Shown piece by piece: positions 16,366-26,247 of a DNA stretch of 64,000 nt. This DNA is from Asticcacaulis sp. YBE204 (GTDB taxonomy: Bacteria > Pseudomonadota > Alphaproteobacteria > Caulobacterales > Caulobacteraceae), in NCBI RefSeq assembly GCF_000495855.1, contig NZ_AWGF01000009.1, positions 186,001-250,000 on the forward strand, in the 5' to 3' direction. The notes beneath the pieces were generated by a model, which saw nothing but the letters and a program-made list of their open reading frames with translations, did not search any database and was not told the origin of the DNA. Positions within the stretch are counted from its first letter, which is position 1; every line of letters begins with the position of its first letter. Made by a program: the position numbers and the translations under genes.

Positions 16366-17325
16366 GTGGAAAGACAGGCCCATTACGCGTTTGTCGGCCT
16401 CATAACGCTCGTTCTGGCGGGCGCGGCCTTCCTGTTCGCCTTCTGGCTGATTCAGGGCAGTTTCAACGAAACCTATGCCGAATACGATGTTTTGTTCAAC
16501 ACGCCGGTCAACGGCCTGACCGAAGGCGGCGAGGTTCATTTCAACGGCATCAAGGTCGGCGAGGTCAAGGAGCTCAAGCTGGGGCAGGTCAATACCAGTC
16601 AGGTCATCGCCACCGTGCGCGTTGAAGCTTCGACGCCGATCCGCGTCGATTCGACCGCCGTGCTGGAGCCGCTGGGCGTTACCGGCCTCAACTATATCCA
16701 GATTTCGCCGGGCTCCAAGGAAGCCGCCCTGCTGAAAAAAGCCTCAGGCATGGGCGCGCCCAATCCGGTCATCCGGGCGACCGAAAGCCGCCTTGACAAG
16801 CTGTTGTCCGGGTCCGGCGGTGTGATCGAAAGCGCCTATGAATCTCTGAGCCGGATCAACAAGCTCCTGTCGGATCAGAACCTTAATTCATTTGCACAAT
16901 CGCTTAAGAACATTGAAGATATTACCGGCGACATCGGCGAGGTAACCGAGGACCTCAAGAGCCGCAAGCAGATGCTCGACGATGCGCACGAGGCCATCGT
17001 TCAGGCCGGGATCGCGGCGCAAAATCTGTCGAAACTGGCCGACTCGGTCGATGTGCTGGTCAAGGATCGCGTGCCGGAAACCATGGCCCGCATCGACAGC
17101 GCGGCCACGGAACTGGCGAACGCCGCGACCGAGGTCCAGACTCTCGCCAAGACGATCGAGCGTCCGGTGAATGAGATTACCGAAAGCACGCTGCCGGCGA
17201 TGGCGGAAAGCCTGCAAAACCTCAACAGCGCCACCCGCGCCGTCGAACAGCTGGTCGACGAGATCCGCTCAAGCCCGCAGGGCCTGATCGGCAAGGCCAA
17301 GGCCAAGGACAGGAAGGTCAACTAG
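16366..17325 (+). CDS. mlaD: MlaD-type MCE-domain protein
   Basis: 319 residues with a GTG start preceded by AAAGGAG. One N-terminal membrane helix (residues about 7-29) is followed by one MCE domain (about 38-120; VNGLTEGGEVHFNGIKVGEV, LEPLGVTGLNYIQI). A long helical C-terminal part (about 140-310) probably forms a coiled coil or tunnel. MCE proteins carry lipid across the periplasm as a hexamer. The start is one base after the ATPase stop. Confidence 0.92.
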   Translation: MERQAHYAFVGLITLVLAGAAFLFAFWLIQGSFNETYAEYDVLFNTPVNGLTEGGEVHFNGIKVGEVKELKLGQVNTSQVIATVRVEASTPIRVDSTAVLEPLGVTGLNYIQISPGSKEAALLKKASGMGAPNPVIRATESRLDKLLSGSGGVIESAYESLSRINKLLSDQNLNSFAQSLKNIEDITGDIGEVTEDLKSRKQMLDDAHEAIVQAGIAAQNLSKLADSVDVLVKDRVPETMARIDSAATELANAATEVQTLAKTIERPVNEITESTLPAMAESLQNLNSATRAVEQLVDEIRSSPQGLIGKAKAKDRKVN

Positions 17326-17327
17326 CC

Positions 17328-18017
17328 ATGCGTTTTCCCAAATTCAAAACCCTGGCCATCGCCCTGATGGCGGTTGGCGCGACGGGACTGGCCGGTTGCA
17401 TCACGCTCCTGCCGGAGGTGAAGCCGATCCAGCTCTATACCTTCCGCTTCAATCCGGAGGTGGTCGACAAGCCGCTGGCTCCGACGCCGACGGTCGCCGA
17501 ACCGGTCGATCTGTTCCTCAATTTCGACAGCTTCCCGCGCGCGGCGGCAGGCGACCGCATCCTGACGACCGAGGGCAACGAAGTGTCCTATATCTCCGGC
17601 GGCCGCTGGGCCAGCGCCGCGCAGGGGCAGTTCCGCGACCTGCTGTCGGAAGGCTTTGCCCGGGTGGGATCCGACCGTCTCCGCATCGGCGGGCAGGGCC
17701 GGGTGACGGCCAAGTATCGTCTGGATGTCGATGTGCGCCGCTTCGAAGCCGCCTATGTGCGCCGCAAGCCCAGCATCATCGTGGCGCTGGACGCCCGCGT
17801 GGTGCGCCTGTCGGATCGCAAGGTCGTCGCCCAGCGTCTGATTTCGTCGGACGTGGCCGTGCGCAAGAACGACCTGACTCTGCTGGTCGAAGGCTATGAA
17901 AAGGCCTCGTCTCAGGCCGTGGTCAGCCTGATCGGTTTCACCGAGGAGGCCGTTGCGACCGCCGAGGCCGAGACGCCGACCGCCGTGGCCACGCCGCAGG
18001 GCCCGGTCAAGAAGTAA
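17328..18017 (+). CDS. ABC-type transport auxiliary lipoprotein (PqiC/MlaB-like partner)
   Basis: 229 residues. A lipoprotein signal with the lipobox LAGC (Cys near residue 24) is followed by an ABC_trans_aux domain (IQLYTFRFNPE, FPRAAAGDRILTTEGNEVSYISGGRW, DLLSEGF). Such lipoproteins sit in the outer membrane and receive the MCE tunnel. Start is two bases after mlaD. The 3' end overlaps the convergent lysR gene by 11 bases. Confidence 0.88.
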   Translation: MRFPKFKTLAIALMAVGATGLAGCITLLPEVKPIQLYTFRFNPEVVDKPLAPTPTVAEPVDLFLNFDSFPRAAAGDRILTTEGNEVSYISGGRWASAAQGQFRDLLSEGFARVGSDRLRIGGQGRVTAKYRLDVDVRRFEAAYVRRKPSIIVALDARVVRLSDRKVVAQRLISSDVAVRKNDLTLLVEGYEKASSQAVVSLIGFTEEAVATAEAETPTAVATPQGPVKK

Positions 18018-18909
18018 GCTCGCGCGCCACCTCGGCAATCAGCGATCGCAGCCAGCGGTGCGCCGGATCGTGGCGGTAACGGACGTGCCACGCCATTTCG
18101 ACCGGAAAGGTACCCAGATCGACAGGGGCTTCCACCGTCTTCAGCCGCCGGTCGTGGGCCAGGTGACGGCAGATCAATCGTGGCAGGGTCGCGCAGTAAT
18201 CGGTCACCGCGATCATTTCCGGCACCGCAAGGAAATGCGTCACCGACACGGCGACTTCGCGCTTGACGCCTTGGCGATCCAGAGTCTGAAACAGGCCCGC
18301 GCGCAGTCGCCCCGGCGGCAGCACGTTGACATGCTTTAGCCGTTCGTATTGTTCGCGCGACAGGGTATCGTGGATTTCCGGGTGACCGACGCGGACGACG
18401 CAGGCCAGACCTTCGTCCATCAGGTGCTGCACGATCAGATTATCCGGCGGATCGACGAGGCGGCCCAGTACCATCGCCGTCGTCCCCGACACGACGCCCG
18501 TATCGGCCAGGTCGGTGCCGAAAGGGACCAGCCTCAACCGGATACCGGGCGCCCGCTGGCGTAACCGCGCCACCACCGCAGGCATCAGCACGAATTCGAC
18601 ATAGGAATTGGGCGCGACGGTGAACAGGCGCTCTGCCTTGGTCGGATCGAAGTCCTGTTGACCGAGAATAATGTCATCAAGCTGCGCCAGAGCCGCGGCG
18701 ATGACCGGCGCCAGTTCTTCGGCCTTTTCCGTCGGCTTCATACCGTAGCGTTCGCGGATGAACAGAGGGTCGCGCAGGGTGTCGCGCAGGCGATTGAGGG
18801 CGTTGGACAGGGCCGGCTGGGTGATCCCCAGCCGTTCGGCGGCGCGCGTGACATTGCGCTCCTCCATCAGGGCCACGAAAACCGGTAGCAGGTTCAGGTC
18901 GTATCGCAT
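18007..18909 (-). CDS. LysR-family transcriptional regulator
   Basis: 300 residues. N-terminal helix-turn-helix (MRYDLNLLPVFVALMEERNVTRAAERLGITQPALSNALNRLR) of the NodD/NahR-like LysR branch, then the usual inducer-binding domain. It is divergent from the DJ-1/ABM/aldo-keto reductase operon, and a dyad sits directly before its start codon. It probably controls that operon and itself. The inducer is unknown. Confidence 0.9.
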   Translation of the reverse strand: MRYDLNLLPVFVALMEERNVTRAAERLGITQPALSNALNRLRDTLRDPLFIRERYGMKPTEKAEELAPVIAAALAQLDDIILGQQDFDPTKAERLFTVAPNSYVEFVLMPAVVARLRQRAPGIRLRLVPFGTDLADTGVVSGTTAMVLGRLVDPPDNLIVQHLMDEGLACVVRVGHPEIHDTLSREQYERLKHVNVLPPGRLRAGLFQTLDRQGVKREVAVSVTHFLAVPEMIAVTDYCATLPRLICRHLAHDRRLKTVEAPVDLGTFPVEMAWHVRYRHDPAHRWLRSLIAEVARELTS

Positions 18910-18911
18910 TC

Positions 18912-18935
18912 AGTTATATTGTTATGTGAATAACT
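18912..18935. promoter_or_regulatory. LysR-type operator, AGTTAT-N12-ATAACT
   Basis: Perfect 6-base arms with a nested GTTAT / ATAAC dyad, starting two bases upstream of the lysR start in an AT-rich region. Shape and place fit an autoregulatory LysR site (inference). Confidence 0.5.
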
Positions 18936-19014
18936 AAAATAAAACAAATAAATTTCAGGAATATGCCTGCGCAGCGCATATTCGGCCTGTCCACAACGGG
19001 CAAACGAATATTTA

Positions 19015-19061
19015 GACGCGCACCTTTTTCCGAAAACCGCTTCACACTTTTCGGGGTGTGC
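19015..19061 (-). repeat. Palindromic intergenic repeat, third copy, inverted
   Basis: Read on the minus strand it has CCCCGAAAAGTGTGAAGCGG and GTGCGCGTC, a diverged form of the tandem pair at 3291-3404. It ends only 14 bases before the start of the DJ-1 gene, inside the lysR-operon control region. Confidence 0.7.
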
Positions 19062-19075
19062 TTATGGAGACTAAG

Positions 19076-19876
19076 ATGACCAAGGGTACAGTTCTTATTA
19101 TCGGCTCCAACGCCACGCGCATTGAGGTTCAGGGCGGTGGCTTTGGCGCCACCGGGCAATATCTCAACGAAACCGTCGTCCCGGCGATGGCGATCATCGA
19201 GGCCGGTTACGATATCGTCCTTGCCACGCCGAACGGTAGCAAGCCTCATATCGACCCCGTATCCGACGCGGTCGATCACTTCGGCGGCGATCAGGCCGCG
19301 CTGGAACGCGCCCGTGCCTTCTATGCCAACGACCCGTCGATGAATGACGTGCGCACCCTGCGCGCGGTGATCGAAGGCGGTCTGGATCGCTATGCCGGGG
19401 TCTTCGTGCCGGGCGGTCAGGCCCCGGTCGTCGATCTGATGCAGGATGCCGACCTCGGCGAAATCCTGCGTCATTTCCACGAACGCGAAAAGCCGACGGC
19501 CCTGTTGTGTCACGGCCCGATCGCCGTCGCCGCAGCCTTGCCGCACGCTCGCGAATTCCGCGCCGCCCTGATCGCCGGCGATGTGGCAAAGGCCGCCGAA
19601 TGGGCTAGGGGCTGGGCTTATGCCGGTTATAAGATGACCGTCTTTTCCAACAGCGAGGAAAAGGTCGTCGAGGACTATATCCTCAACGCCAAGCTCTATT
19701 TCAACGTGGTCGATGCGCTGGAAACCGCCGGAGCCGAGGTTCTCACCACCCCGGTCGATTTCGAGCCCAATGTCATCGAAGACCGCGAACTGATCACCGG
19801 TCAGAACCCCCGTTCCGATCGTCCGCTGGCCGCGCGTTTTGTAGCGGCGCTCAACCGCGCAATGGTCGCGGCTTAA
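19076..19876 (+). CDS. DJ-1/PfpI-family protein (Hsp31/YajL-like)
   Basis: About 266 residues from the ATG at 19076, preceded by GGAG at 6 bases; the in-frame ATG at 19064 and GTG at 19058 fall in or next to the repeat. It has the glutamine-amidotransferase-like fold of DJ-1/PfpI with the nucleophile elbow ALLCHGPIA (Cys) and FVPGGQAPVVDL. Members act as glyoxalases, deglycases or redox-stress proteins. Its neighbours, an ABM monooxygenase and an aldo-keto reductase, suit detoxification of reactive carbonyls or quinones. Confidence 0.87.
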   Translation: MTKGTVLIIGSNATRIEVQGGGFGATGQYLNETVVPAMAIIEAGYDIVLATPNGSKPHIDPVSDAVDHFGGDQAALERARAFYANDPSMNDVRTLRAVIEGGLDRYAGVFVPGGQAPVVDLMQDADLGEILRHFHEREKPTALLCHGPIAVAAALPHAREFRAALIAGDVAKAAEWARGWAYAGYKMTVFSNSEEKVVEDYILNAKLYFNVVDALETAGAEVLTTPVDFEPNVIEDRELITGQNPRSDRPLAARFVAALNRAMVAA

Positions 19877-19878
19877 CC

Positions 19879-19910
19879 CACACCTCTCCCCTCGTGAGGG
19901 GAGAGGTGTG
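19879..19910. repeat. Perfect 15-bp hairpin repeat between the DJ-1 and ABM genes
   Basis: CACACCTCTCCCCTC, two bases, then its exact reverse complement. It is a solo hairpin of the CCTCTCCCC repeat type seen in the purine block. No T-run follows on the plus strand (AAAAAA does), so it is an mRNA-stability or partial-attenuation element at best. Confidence 0.75.
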
Positions 19911-19927
19911 AAAAAAGGAATTATTCT

Positions 19928-20221
19928 ATGACCTCCGTCAAGGTTATTGCCATCCTCGTCGCTCGTCCTGACAAGATCGAAGCCTTACAGGCCCTCCTGT
20001 CCGGCATGACTGGTCCCTCGCGCGCCGAACCGGGTAATCTGCGCTACGACCTGTGGCAGGACCACGCCGATCCGGCGCGTTTCGTCCTCGACGAGCTCTA
20101 TATCGACAGCGACGCCGTTGCGGCGCACCGCGCGACCCCCCATTTCCAGACCTATCTGGCCCACATCAATGATCTGGCCGAGCGCACCGCCTGGGTGCTC
20201 GACCCGGTTCAGGTTCTCTAA
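19928..20221 (+). CDS. Antibiotic biosynthesis monooxygenase (ABM) domain protein
   Basis: 97 residues, one ABM-type ferredoxin-like domain: VKVIAILVARPDKIEALQALL, then SRAEPGNLRYDLWQD, FVLDELYIDSDAVAAHRATPHFQTYL. YgiN-like members oxidise quinols and protect against quinone stress. Second gene of the operon next to the LysR regulator. It probably acts as a dimer in the cytoplasm. Confidence 0.85.
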   Translation: MTSVKVIAILVARPDKIEALQALLSGMTGPSRAEPGNLRYDLWQDHADPARFVLDELYIDSDAVAAHRATPHFQTYLAHINDLAERTAWVLDPVQVL

Positions 20222-20234
20222 AGGAGATATTCTC

Positions 20235-21242
20235 ATGGCACTCAAAGACATCCTGCCGGGCCAGCTCGGCTTCGGCGCCGCCCCGCTCGGCAACATGTTC
20301 CGCGACATCCCCGAAGACGAGGCCCTGGCCACGGTCGAGGCCGCGTGGAACGACGGCATCCGCTATTACGACAACGCGCCCTTCTATGGCGCGGGGCTCG
20401 CCGAAATCCGCATGGGCGAGGCGCTGAAAGACAAGCCGCGCGCCGACTACGTCATCTCGACCAAGGTGGGTCGGGTGATCCTCGATGAAGTTGAAGACAT
20501 CAGCGCCCGCGATCTCGGCGAAAAGGCCGGCGTGTTTCAGTATGGTCGCGCTAATAAGATCGTCAACGACTACACCGCCGACGCCACCCTGCGCTCGATC
20601 GAAGACAGCCTGAAGCGTTTGCAAACCGACCATATCGACATCGCCTTCGTCCACGATCTGGCGCAGGACTTCTGGGGCGACCACTGGCTGGAAAAATTCG
20701 AGGAAGCGCGTACCGGCGCCTTCCGTGTGCTGGACCGTCTGCGCGACGAAGGCGTCATCAAGGCGTGGGGGCTGGGCGTCAACCGGGTCGAGCCGATCGA
20801 GACCCTGCTGGCGTTGGATGAGCCGCGCCCCGACGCCTTCCTTCTGGCCGGACGCTATACCCTGCTCGATCATGACAAGGCCCTGCAACGCGTCATGCCG
20901 ACCGTCACCGAACGCGGTCTGGGGATCGTGGTCGGCGGCCCCTATAGCTCCGGCGCGCTGGTCGGCGGTCCGAATTTCGAATACGCGCCCGCCACGCCTG
21001 CTATCCTCGACAAGGTGGCGCGCATCAAGGCAATCGCCGATCGCTACAGCATCAGCATGAAGGCGGCGGGCCTGCAATTTGCGCTGGCCAATCCGGCGGT
21101 CGCCGCGGTTATCCCCGGCGCCAGCCGTCCGGGTCGCATCGCAGAGGACAGCGCCGCCCTCAGCGAGACCATTCCGGCGGATTTCTGGCGCGAGTTGCGT
21201 CAGGCCGGGCTGGTCCATCCCGACGCGCCCCTGCCTGTCTAA
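20235..21242 (+). CDS. Aldo-keto reductase, D-threo-aldose/L-fucose dehydrogenase type
   Basis: About 335 residues, ATG at 20235 after AAGGAG. AKR barrel: GFGAAPLGNMF, YYDNAPFYGAGLAE with the catalytic Asp and Tyr, STKVGRVI with the catalytic Lys, and HIDIAFVHDL with the active-site His. The late PGASRPGRIAED binds the NAD(P) phosphate. It resembles pyridoxal 4-dehydrogenase and D-threo-aldose 1-dehydrogenase-like enzymes. Last gene of the LysR-controlled operon; 4 bases separate it from the convergent GH115 gene. Confidence 0.87.
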   Translation: MALKDILPGQLGFGAAPLGNMFRDIPEDEALATVEAAWNDGIRYYDNAPFYGAGLAEIRMGEALKDKPRADYVISTKVGRVILDEVEDISARDLGEKAGVFQYGRANKIVNDYTADATLRSIEDSLKRLQTDHIDIAFVHDLAQDFWGDHWLEKFEEARTGAFRVLDRLRDEGVIKAWGLGVNRVEPIETLLALDEPRPDAFLLAGRYTLLDHDKALQRVMPTVTERGLGIVVGGPYSSGALVGGPNFEYAPATPAILDKVARIKAIADRYSISMKAAGLQFALANPAVAAVIPGASRPGRIAEDSAALSETIPADFWRELRQAGLVHPDAPLPV

Positions 21243-21245
21243 GGT

Positions 21246-23990
21246 CTATTGTGTCGGTGGCGCGCCGTAATAGTCCGGCGCGCCGTCGAGGCGCACATCG
21301 ATGCGGTCGAGGATAAAGCCCGGATCGAGCGCGTAGATTTCCACCCGGTGCTTCCCGGCAGGAAGCTGTTTGAGGGGGATCGACCGCACCGCCGTATTGC
21401 TGAGGACGTTCTGTTTCCACTCTTCGCTGCGTCCGAAGGTTTGATAATCCAGGACCTGTACCGGGCCGCCGTCGATCGAGACGCCAATCCGCACGCCATT
21501 GGTCGAGGTCAGGGGATGGACAGGGAGGGCGACGATTTTCACGTCCACATCGGTCTTTGCGCCTATCGTGAAGTCATAGACCAGCGGCGTCACTCCGGCG
21601 GTGTCTGTCACCGATTTCAGGTCGAGCTTCGACCGCAGCGCCGCACCGCGCGACCCCAGACCCGGCACGGCCTCCCACTGCGGGCCGGACGCGGCGGTGG
21701 CGGGCAGGGAGATGATGCGGTTGAGCTCGGAGGGGGCGTCCGTTTTCAATAGTTTCGTCGCCACCTTGATCGTCTTGCCGCCGCAGACGACACTACCATC
21801 GATGGATGCGCCGCCCTCATAACTTACCTTTACACGTTGCTCGAACCCGTTGGCCGGGCTCAATTTTCCGCTGATACCATCCGTTGTGAATCCCGTGAGC
21901 GTCCAGTCGGCGGGCTGGCCCGCGCTATAGATCGTCACGTATTTTGTCGAGGGCTTGCCGACGGTAAAAGTCAACGCCGAGGCGTCCACCGAACAGCCGG
22001 GTTTCGTCGGCAGGGTCCACTGCGGATAGATCGGCTCATCGAAGACAGGGAGGCGACGCGGCGCCATGTCCATCATGCCGCTCCATTTGCCCGCATTATA
22101 GGTGGCCGTATCGGCGACGATGCGCGCATGGGCGGCCCTGGCCTGATCCGACAGGGCGTTGACATTGGCACGTCCGGCCTTGGCATAGACGGCGGCCATA
22201 TCGAGTTTGAGGATACGCTCATTCAGACTGGCCGCGCCGCGTACCGGATATAGCACCAGGTGGAAGAAGGCGTCCTGACGGTCGGCGGGCAGGGCGGCCC
22301 CCACGGCTTCGGCGCGCCGGGTCAGCTCGGCGTAGCGGTCGAGCCGCGCCTGCGCTTCGGCACCGCCGGTGCGGACGTAGTCGCTGATGACATTGGGACG
22401 CGTCGGCTCGGTCTGACCGCCGCCCATAAATTCCGGACGGCGCTCCCACGCGAGATCGTAGTATTCGGTCATGATATCGGCGATGTCGTCGGCCTTATCC
22501 GCGCCGAACTGCTGCGCCGCCCACGCCTTGAGGTGGGCGCGCGGCGTCTGCTCGAAGGCCTTGCGGTCGAAGGCGAGGTCGAGGAAATACTGCGTCAGAT
22601 ATTCGCCCGGCTTGATATCGCCGACATTGACGATCCAGATCTTGCGCGCGTCCATCTGATACGCCCGGTCCATCTGTTCGCGGATCAGGGCCGGGTGCGT
22701 CGTCCCCAGCCACAGATAGTCGTGCGGCCGCCCCCAGTAGGAGATATGGTAATATACGCCCGATCCGCCCTTGCGCTTCTGCTCTTCCGGTGTCGATAAC
22801 TGGTTGATATAGCCGTAATTGTTCTCCGGCCACACAAGCGTCACGTCGTCCGGCACGGTGAGGCCGGTCATGTAGATGTCAAGGACTTCCTTATACAGCG
22901 TCAGGACCTGCGGCACCTCGGTCGCGGGCTTGCCCTGTGCCTTCGACAACAGGCCGCGCTGGATTTTGAAGACCTCGGCCAGGGCGTCGCGCGCCTGTTC
23001 CGGTGTTTTTGCGCCCTCCATCGCCGAGTCGTGTTTGCCGCGCAGGCCGATCGACCAGATATTGTCGAAGGCCTTCACCTCATCGGCGCGTTCGGCCCAG
23101 TATTTGATCATCTGGTCGCGGTTGGTGAAGAAGTTGAATTCGCCGCGCGTCTTGTCGTCCCATTCGCGGACGTTGTTGCGCATCATCGGCTCGGCGTGCG
23201 AGGTGCCCATGACGATGCCATAGGCCGCCGCTTTTTCAGCATTGCCCTTGATCTGATAAAAGGGCTTGGTCGAATCGTGCATGGCCGGCCACAGGGTATT
23301 GGCCTTCAGGCGCCACATCAGCTCGAAGATGCGGCCATAGGTCTTCGGCCCGATATCGCCGACCTCCGGCTCATAGGTCTTGGCCGCCCACGGCTGAAGG
23401 CCCCAGTCCTCGTCATTGAGGAAAATGCCGCGATACTGCACGGACGGCGAATCCGACCGGCGCTGGCCGCCCTCGACGGTGAGATGTGCCACCTGGCGCG
23501 GCGTCACATCGGCCCACCATTCCCAGGCCGAGACGCCCATCTCGCGCGTCAGGTCGATGACGCCCCACACCGTGCCGCGCGTGTCGGACCCGGCGATGAG
23601 CAGATAGCCCTGTTGCGGGTTGCGCTTCGAGCGCACGAACACGCGCTCGTAACGCTCCCATTGGCCTTTCAGTACGGCCAGATCGAGACCGGCGTCGCGC
23701 GCGATCTTGCCCACCAGCGGCGAATCGTAACGCCCGATCACGACGCAGACCCGTGTGCAGTCCCTGAGGTCCTGCGACACCTTCGGGGCCTGACCGGTCA
23801 CGCTCTTCAGGTCGCGCGCCAGAAGGTCAGCCGCCAGGCCCAGAGTCGTATCCTGGTCGTGGACGACCGCCGACACCTCTTTACCGTCGAAGAGAACGAC
23901 GGGCTGCGCCAGCACGGGAGTCCATAGAGCTAAACCGATCAGGCACGATATGACTGTTGTCAGGGTCCGGGTCCCGGGGCGTCCGTTCAT
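21246..23990 (-). CDS. Glycoside hydrolase family 115 xylan alpha-1,2-glucuronidase
   Basis: 914 residues, with a signal peptide ending near VLAQP (residue 30). GH115 enzymes remove (4-O-methyl-)glucuronic acid from internal xylose units of glucuronoxylan. Family stretches: [16 protein letters not shown] (N-terminal alpha/beta domain), [78 protein letters not shown] and [17 protein letters not shown], plus a C-terminal beta domain. It is divergent from the mannonate dehydratase gene at 24114, which works later in glucuronate breakdown. Location is periplasmic or surface. Confidence 0.92.
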   Translation of the reverse strand: MNGRPGTRTLTTVISCLIGLALWTPVLAQPVVLFDGKEVSAVVHDQDTTLGLAADLLARDLKSVTGQAPKVSQDLRDCTRVCVVIGRYDSPLVGKIARDAGLDLAVLKGQWERYERVFVRSKRNPQQGYLLIAGSDTRGTVWGVIDLTREMGVSAWEWWADVTPRQVAHLTVEGGQRRSDSPSVQYRGIFLNDEDWGLQPWAAKTYEPEVGDIGPKTYGRIFELMWRLKANTLWPAMHDSTKPFYQIKGNAEKAAAYGIVMGTSHAEPMMRNNVREWDDKTRGEFNFFTNRDQMIKYWAERADEVKAFDNIWSIGLRGKHDSAMEGAKTPEQARDALAEVFKIQRGLLSKAQGKPATEVPQVLTLYKEVLDIYMTGLTVPDDVTLVWPENNYGYINQLSTPEEQKRKGGSGVYYHISYWGRPHDYLWLGTTHPALIREQMDRAYQMDARKIWIVNVGDIKPGEYLTQYFLDLAFDRKAFEQTPRAHLKAWAAQQFGADKADDIADIMTEYYDLAWERRPEFMGGGQTEPTRPNVISDYVRTGGAEAQARLDRYAELTRRAEAVGAALPADRQDAFFHLVLYPVRGAASLNERILKLDMAAVYAKAGRANVNALSDQARAAHARIVADTATYNAGKWSGMMDMAPRRLPVFDEPIYPQWTLPTKPGCSVDASALTFTVGKPSTKYVTIYSAGQPADWTLTGFTTDGISGKLSPANGFEQRVKVSYEGGASIDGSVVCGGKTIKVATKLLKTDAPSELNRIISLPATAASGPQWEAVPGLGSRGAALRSKLDLKSVTDTAGVTPLVYDFTIGAKTDVDVKIVALPVHPLTSTNGVRIGVSIDGGPVQVLDYQTFGRSEEWKQNVLSNTAVRSIPLKQLPAGKHRVEIYALDPGFILDRIDVRLDGAPDYYGAPPTQ

Positions 23991-24113
23991 CTTCGTTTCC
24001 TGTGTCAGGCCGGATTTCCCAGCACATTTTGCCTTGATAGGCCTGTTCTTTTATGTGACGGAGAGGGGCTGCGCAAGCCATGCCGTTCAGGATCGGAAAG
24101 ACAGGAAAAGCCC

Positions 24114-25322
24114 ATGAAAATCACGTCCGCCAAGGTCATTGTCACCTGCCCGGGTCGCAACTTCGTCACGTTGAAGATCACGACCGACGAAGGCGTCTAC
24201 GGCATAGGCGACGCGACGTTGAACGGGCGCGAACTGGCGGTCGTGGCCTATCTTGAGGAGCACGTCATTCCGTGCCTGATCGGGCGCGACCCGCATCAGA
24301 TCGAGGATATCTGGCAATATCTCTACCGCGGCGCCTACTGGCGCCGGGGCCCGGTGACCATGACCTCGATCGCTGCGGTCGATATGTGCCTGTGGGACAT
24401 CAAGGGTAAGGTCGCGGGCCTGCCAGTCTATCAGATGCTGGGCGGCAAGTGCCGCACCGGCGTCATGGTCTACGGCCATGCCAACGGCACGTCGATCGAG
24501 GATACCATCGAGGTTGCCCAAACTTACAAGGCGCAGGGCTACAAGGCGATCCGTCTGCAATGCGGCGTGCCGGGTCTGGCCTCGACCTACGGCGTGTCGA
24601 AGGATAAGATGTTCTACGAGCCCGCCGACGCCGACCTGCCGACGGAGAACGTCTGGTCGACCGAGGCTTACTTACGCGTCGTACCGGAGCTGTTCAAACA
24701 GGCGCGCGCGGCCCTCGGCGAAGAGGTGCATCTGCTGCACGACGTCCACCACCGCCTGACGCCGATCGAGGCCGGACGGCTGGGCAAGGATCTGGAGCCC
24801 TACCGCCCGTTCTGGATGGAAGACGCCGTCGTCGCCGAAAATCAGGACAATTTCAGACTGATCCGTCAGCATACGACGACGCCGATTGCGGTCGGGGAAA
24901 TCTTCTCGTCGCTGTGGGATGCCAAGGATCTGATCCAGAACCAGCTGATCGACTATATCCGCGCCACCGTCGTCCATGCGGGCGGGATTTCGCACCTGAA
25001 GAAACTGGCGGCGTTCGCCGATATCTACAATGTCCGCACCGGCTGTCATGGCGCTACCGACCTGTCGCCGATCTGCATGGCGGCGGCGCTGCATTTCGAC
25101 GTGTCGATCCCGAATTTCGGCCTACAGGAATATATGCGCCATACGCCTGAGACCGATGCGGTCTTCCCGCACGGCTACAGCTTCGATGACGGCTATCTGA
25201 GGGTGCCGGAAGCGCCGGGTCTCGGCGTCGATATCGATGAGGATCTGGCGGCGAAATATCCGTACAAACGCGCCTATCTGCCGGTCAATCGCCTCCAGGA
25301 CGGGACGCTGTTCAACTGGTAG
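24114..25322 (+). CDS. manD: D-mannonate dehydratase (enolase superfamily)
   Basis: 402 residues, normal length. It dehydrates D-mannonate to 2-keto-3-deoxy-gluconate in hexuronate breakdown. ManD marks: [59 protein letters not shown], metal ligands in [10 protein letters not shown] (Asp), WMEDAV (Glu) and [10 protein letters not shown] (Glu), and the catalytic [10 protein letters not shown] and PNFGLQEYM. Divergent with the GH115 gene; together they imply a glucuronoxylan-to-KDG route, with the isomerase and reductase steps encoded elsewhere. The 3' end overlaps paoD by 11 bases. Confidence 0.93.
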   Translation: MKITSAKVIVTCPGRNFVTLKITTDEGVYGIGDATLNGRELAVVAYLEEHVIPCLIGRDPHQIEDIWQYLYRGAYWRRGPVTMTSIAAVDMCLWDIKGKVAGLPVYQMLGGKCRTGVMVYGHANGTSIEDTIEVAQTYKAQGYKAIRLQCGVPGLASTYGVSKDKMFYEPADADLPTENVWSTEAYLRVVPELFKQARAALGEEVHLLHDVHHRLTPIEAGRLGKDLEPYRPFWMEDAVVAENQDNFRLIRQHTTTPIAVGEIFSSLWDAKDLIQNQLIDYIRATVVHAGGISHLKKLAAFADIYNVRTGCHGATDLSPICMAAALHFDVSIPNFGLQEYMRHTPETDAVFPHGYSFDDGYLRVPEAPGLGVDIDEDLAAKYPYKRAYLPVNRLQDGTLFNW

Positions 25323-26247
25323 CGCGGGCGCGGCGGACGACCTCGGCCATGATCGACAAGGCGATTTCGGGCGGGGTCCGCGCGCCGATGTAGAGGCCGA
25401 CCGGACCTGAAATACGTGTAAGGTCGGCTTCATTCCAGCCTGTACGGCTCAGAGCCTCCAGACGTTTGGCGTGCGTGCCGCTACTGCCCAAGGCGCCGAT
25501 ATAGAAGGCGGGTGAGCGCAGGGCGGCTGACAGGATGTCGGGTTCGAAGTCGTGGTCGTGGAACAGGCTGACGACGCCGGCAAAGGGATCGAGCAGGGTT
25601 TCATCCCAGCCGCTTGTCCCGGTCAGCGGATGCGCCGTGGCGAAAGCGCGGCACAGGTCGCGCGTCGTGGCGTCGGGGCAAAACACCTGCACATCGTATT
25701 CATTGAGGTGCGCCACCTGCGTCAGCGCCGGGACGATATGGCCGCGCCCGAACACCAGCAAACGACGCTGAGGCAAGTAAGGCCGCTCAAACGTGCCTTG
25801 CGGCGCGTCGCAGGTGTAGACCGTCACGCGCCGGTCGCGTCGCGCCGCGATCAGGTCGTCGAGCCGAGCGTCGCTCAGGGTCGTGTCGAAGAACAGGTGA
25901 ACGCCGGACCCGCACGGCAGGACGATATCCTTGAAACGCGAGCCCTTGCCATACAGTTCTACGTGGTTGCGGCCGCGCACGATGGCGTCCACCGCATCGC
26001 GGATGATGGCGGCTTCGGCACAGCCGCCGGTCACCGCCCCGACCGCGCGTCCATTTTCGGCCACCGCGATCTGGCTGCCCGGCGGACGAGGGGAGGAGCC
26101 GTCGACCGCCACCAGTGTCACCAACGCCGTGCGCAAACCCTCGCGCCGGAAGCCTTGCAGCGCGTCGAGCACGTAGTCGGCATAGACCGGCGTAGGAATA
26201 TCCCTGACGGGCGCGGGGACGAAGGCGTCGGCGAATTCGGCGCGCAT
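25312..26247 (-). CDS. paoD: XdhC/CoxI-family molybdoenzyme maturation factor (PaoD-like)
   Basis: 311 residues. An N-terminal XdhC_CoxI domain ([33 protein letters not shown]) and a C-terminal NAD-like Rossmann domain ([44 protein letters not shown]). XdhC-type factors bind, sulfurate and insert the molybdenum cofactor. In E. coli, PaoD does this for PaoABC, and this gene is the last of the same gene set here. The start is directly adjacent to the paoC stop. A second XdhC at 47764 serves xanthine dehydrogenase. Confidence 0.87.
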   Translation of the reverse strand: MRAEFADAFVPAPVRDIPTPVYADYVLDALQGFRREGLRTALVTLVAVDGSSPRPPGSQIAVAENGRAVGAVTGGCAEAAIIRDAVDAIVRGRNHVELYGKGSRFKDIVLPCGSGVHLFFDTTLSDARLDDLIAARRDRRVTVYTCDAPQGTFERPYLPQRRLLVFGRGHIVPALTQVAHLNEYDVQVFCPDATTRDLCRAFATAHPLTGTSGWDETLLDPFAGVVSLFHDHDFEPDILSAALRSPAFYIGALGSSGTHAKRLEALSRTGWNEADLTRISGPVGLYIGARTPPEIALSIMAEVVRRARATS

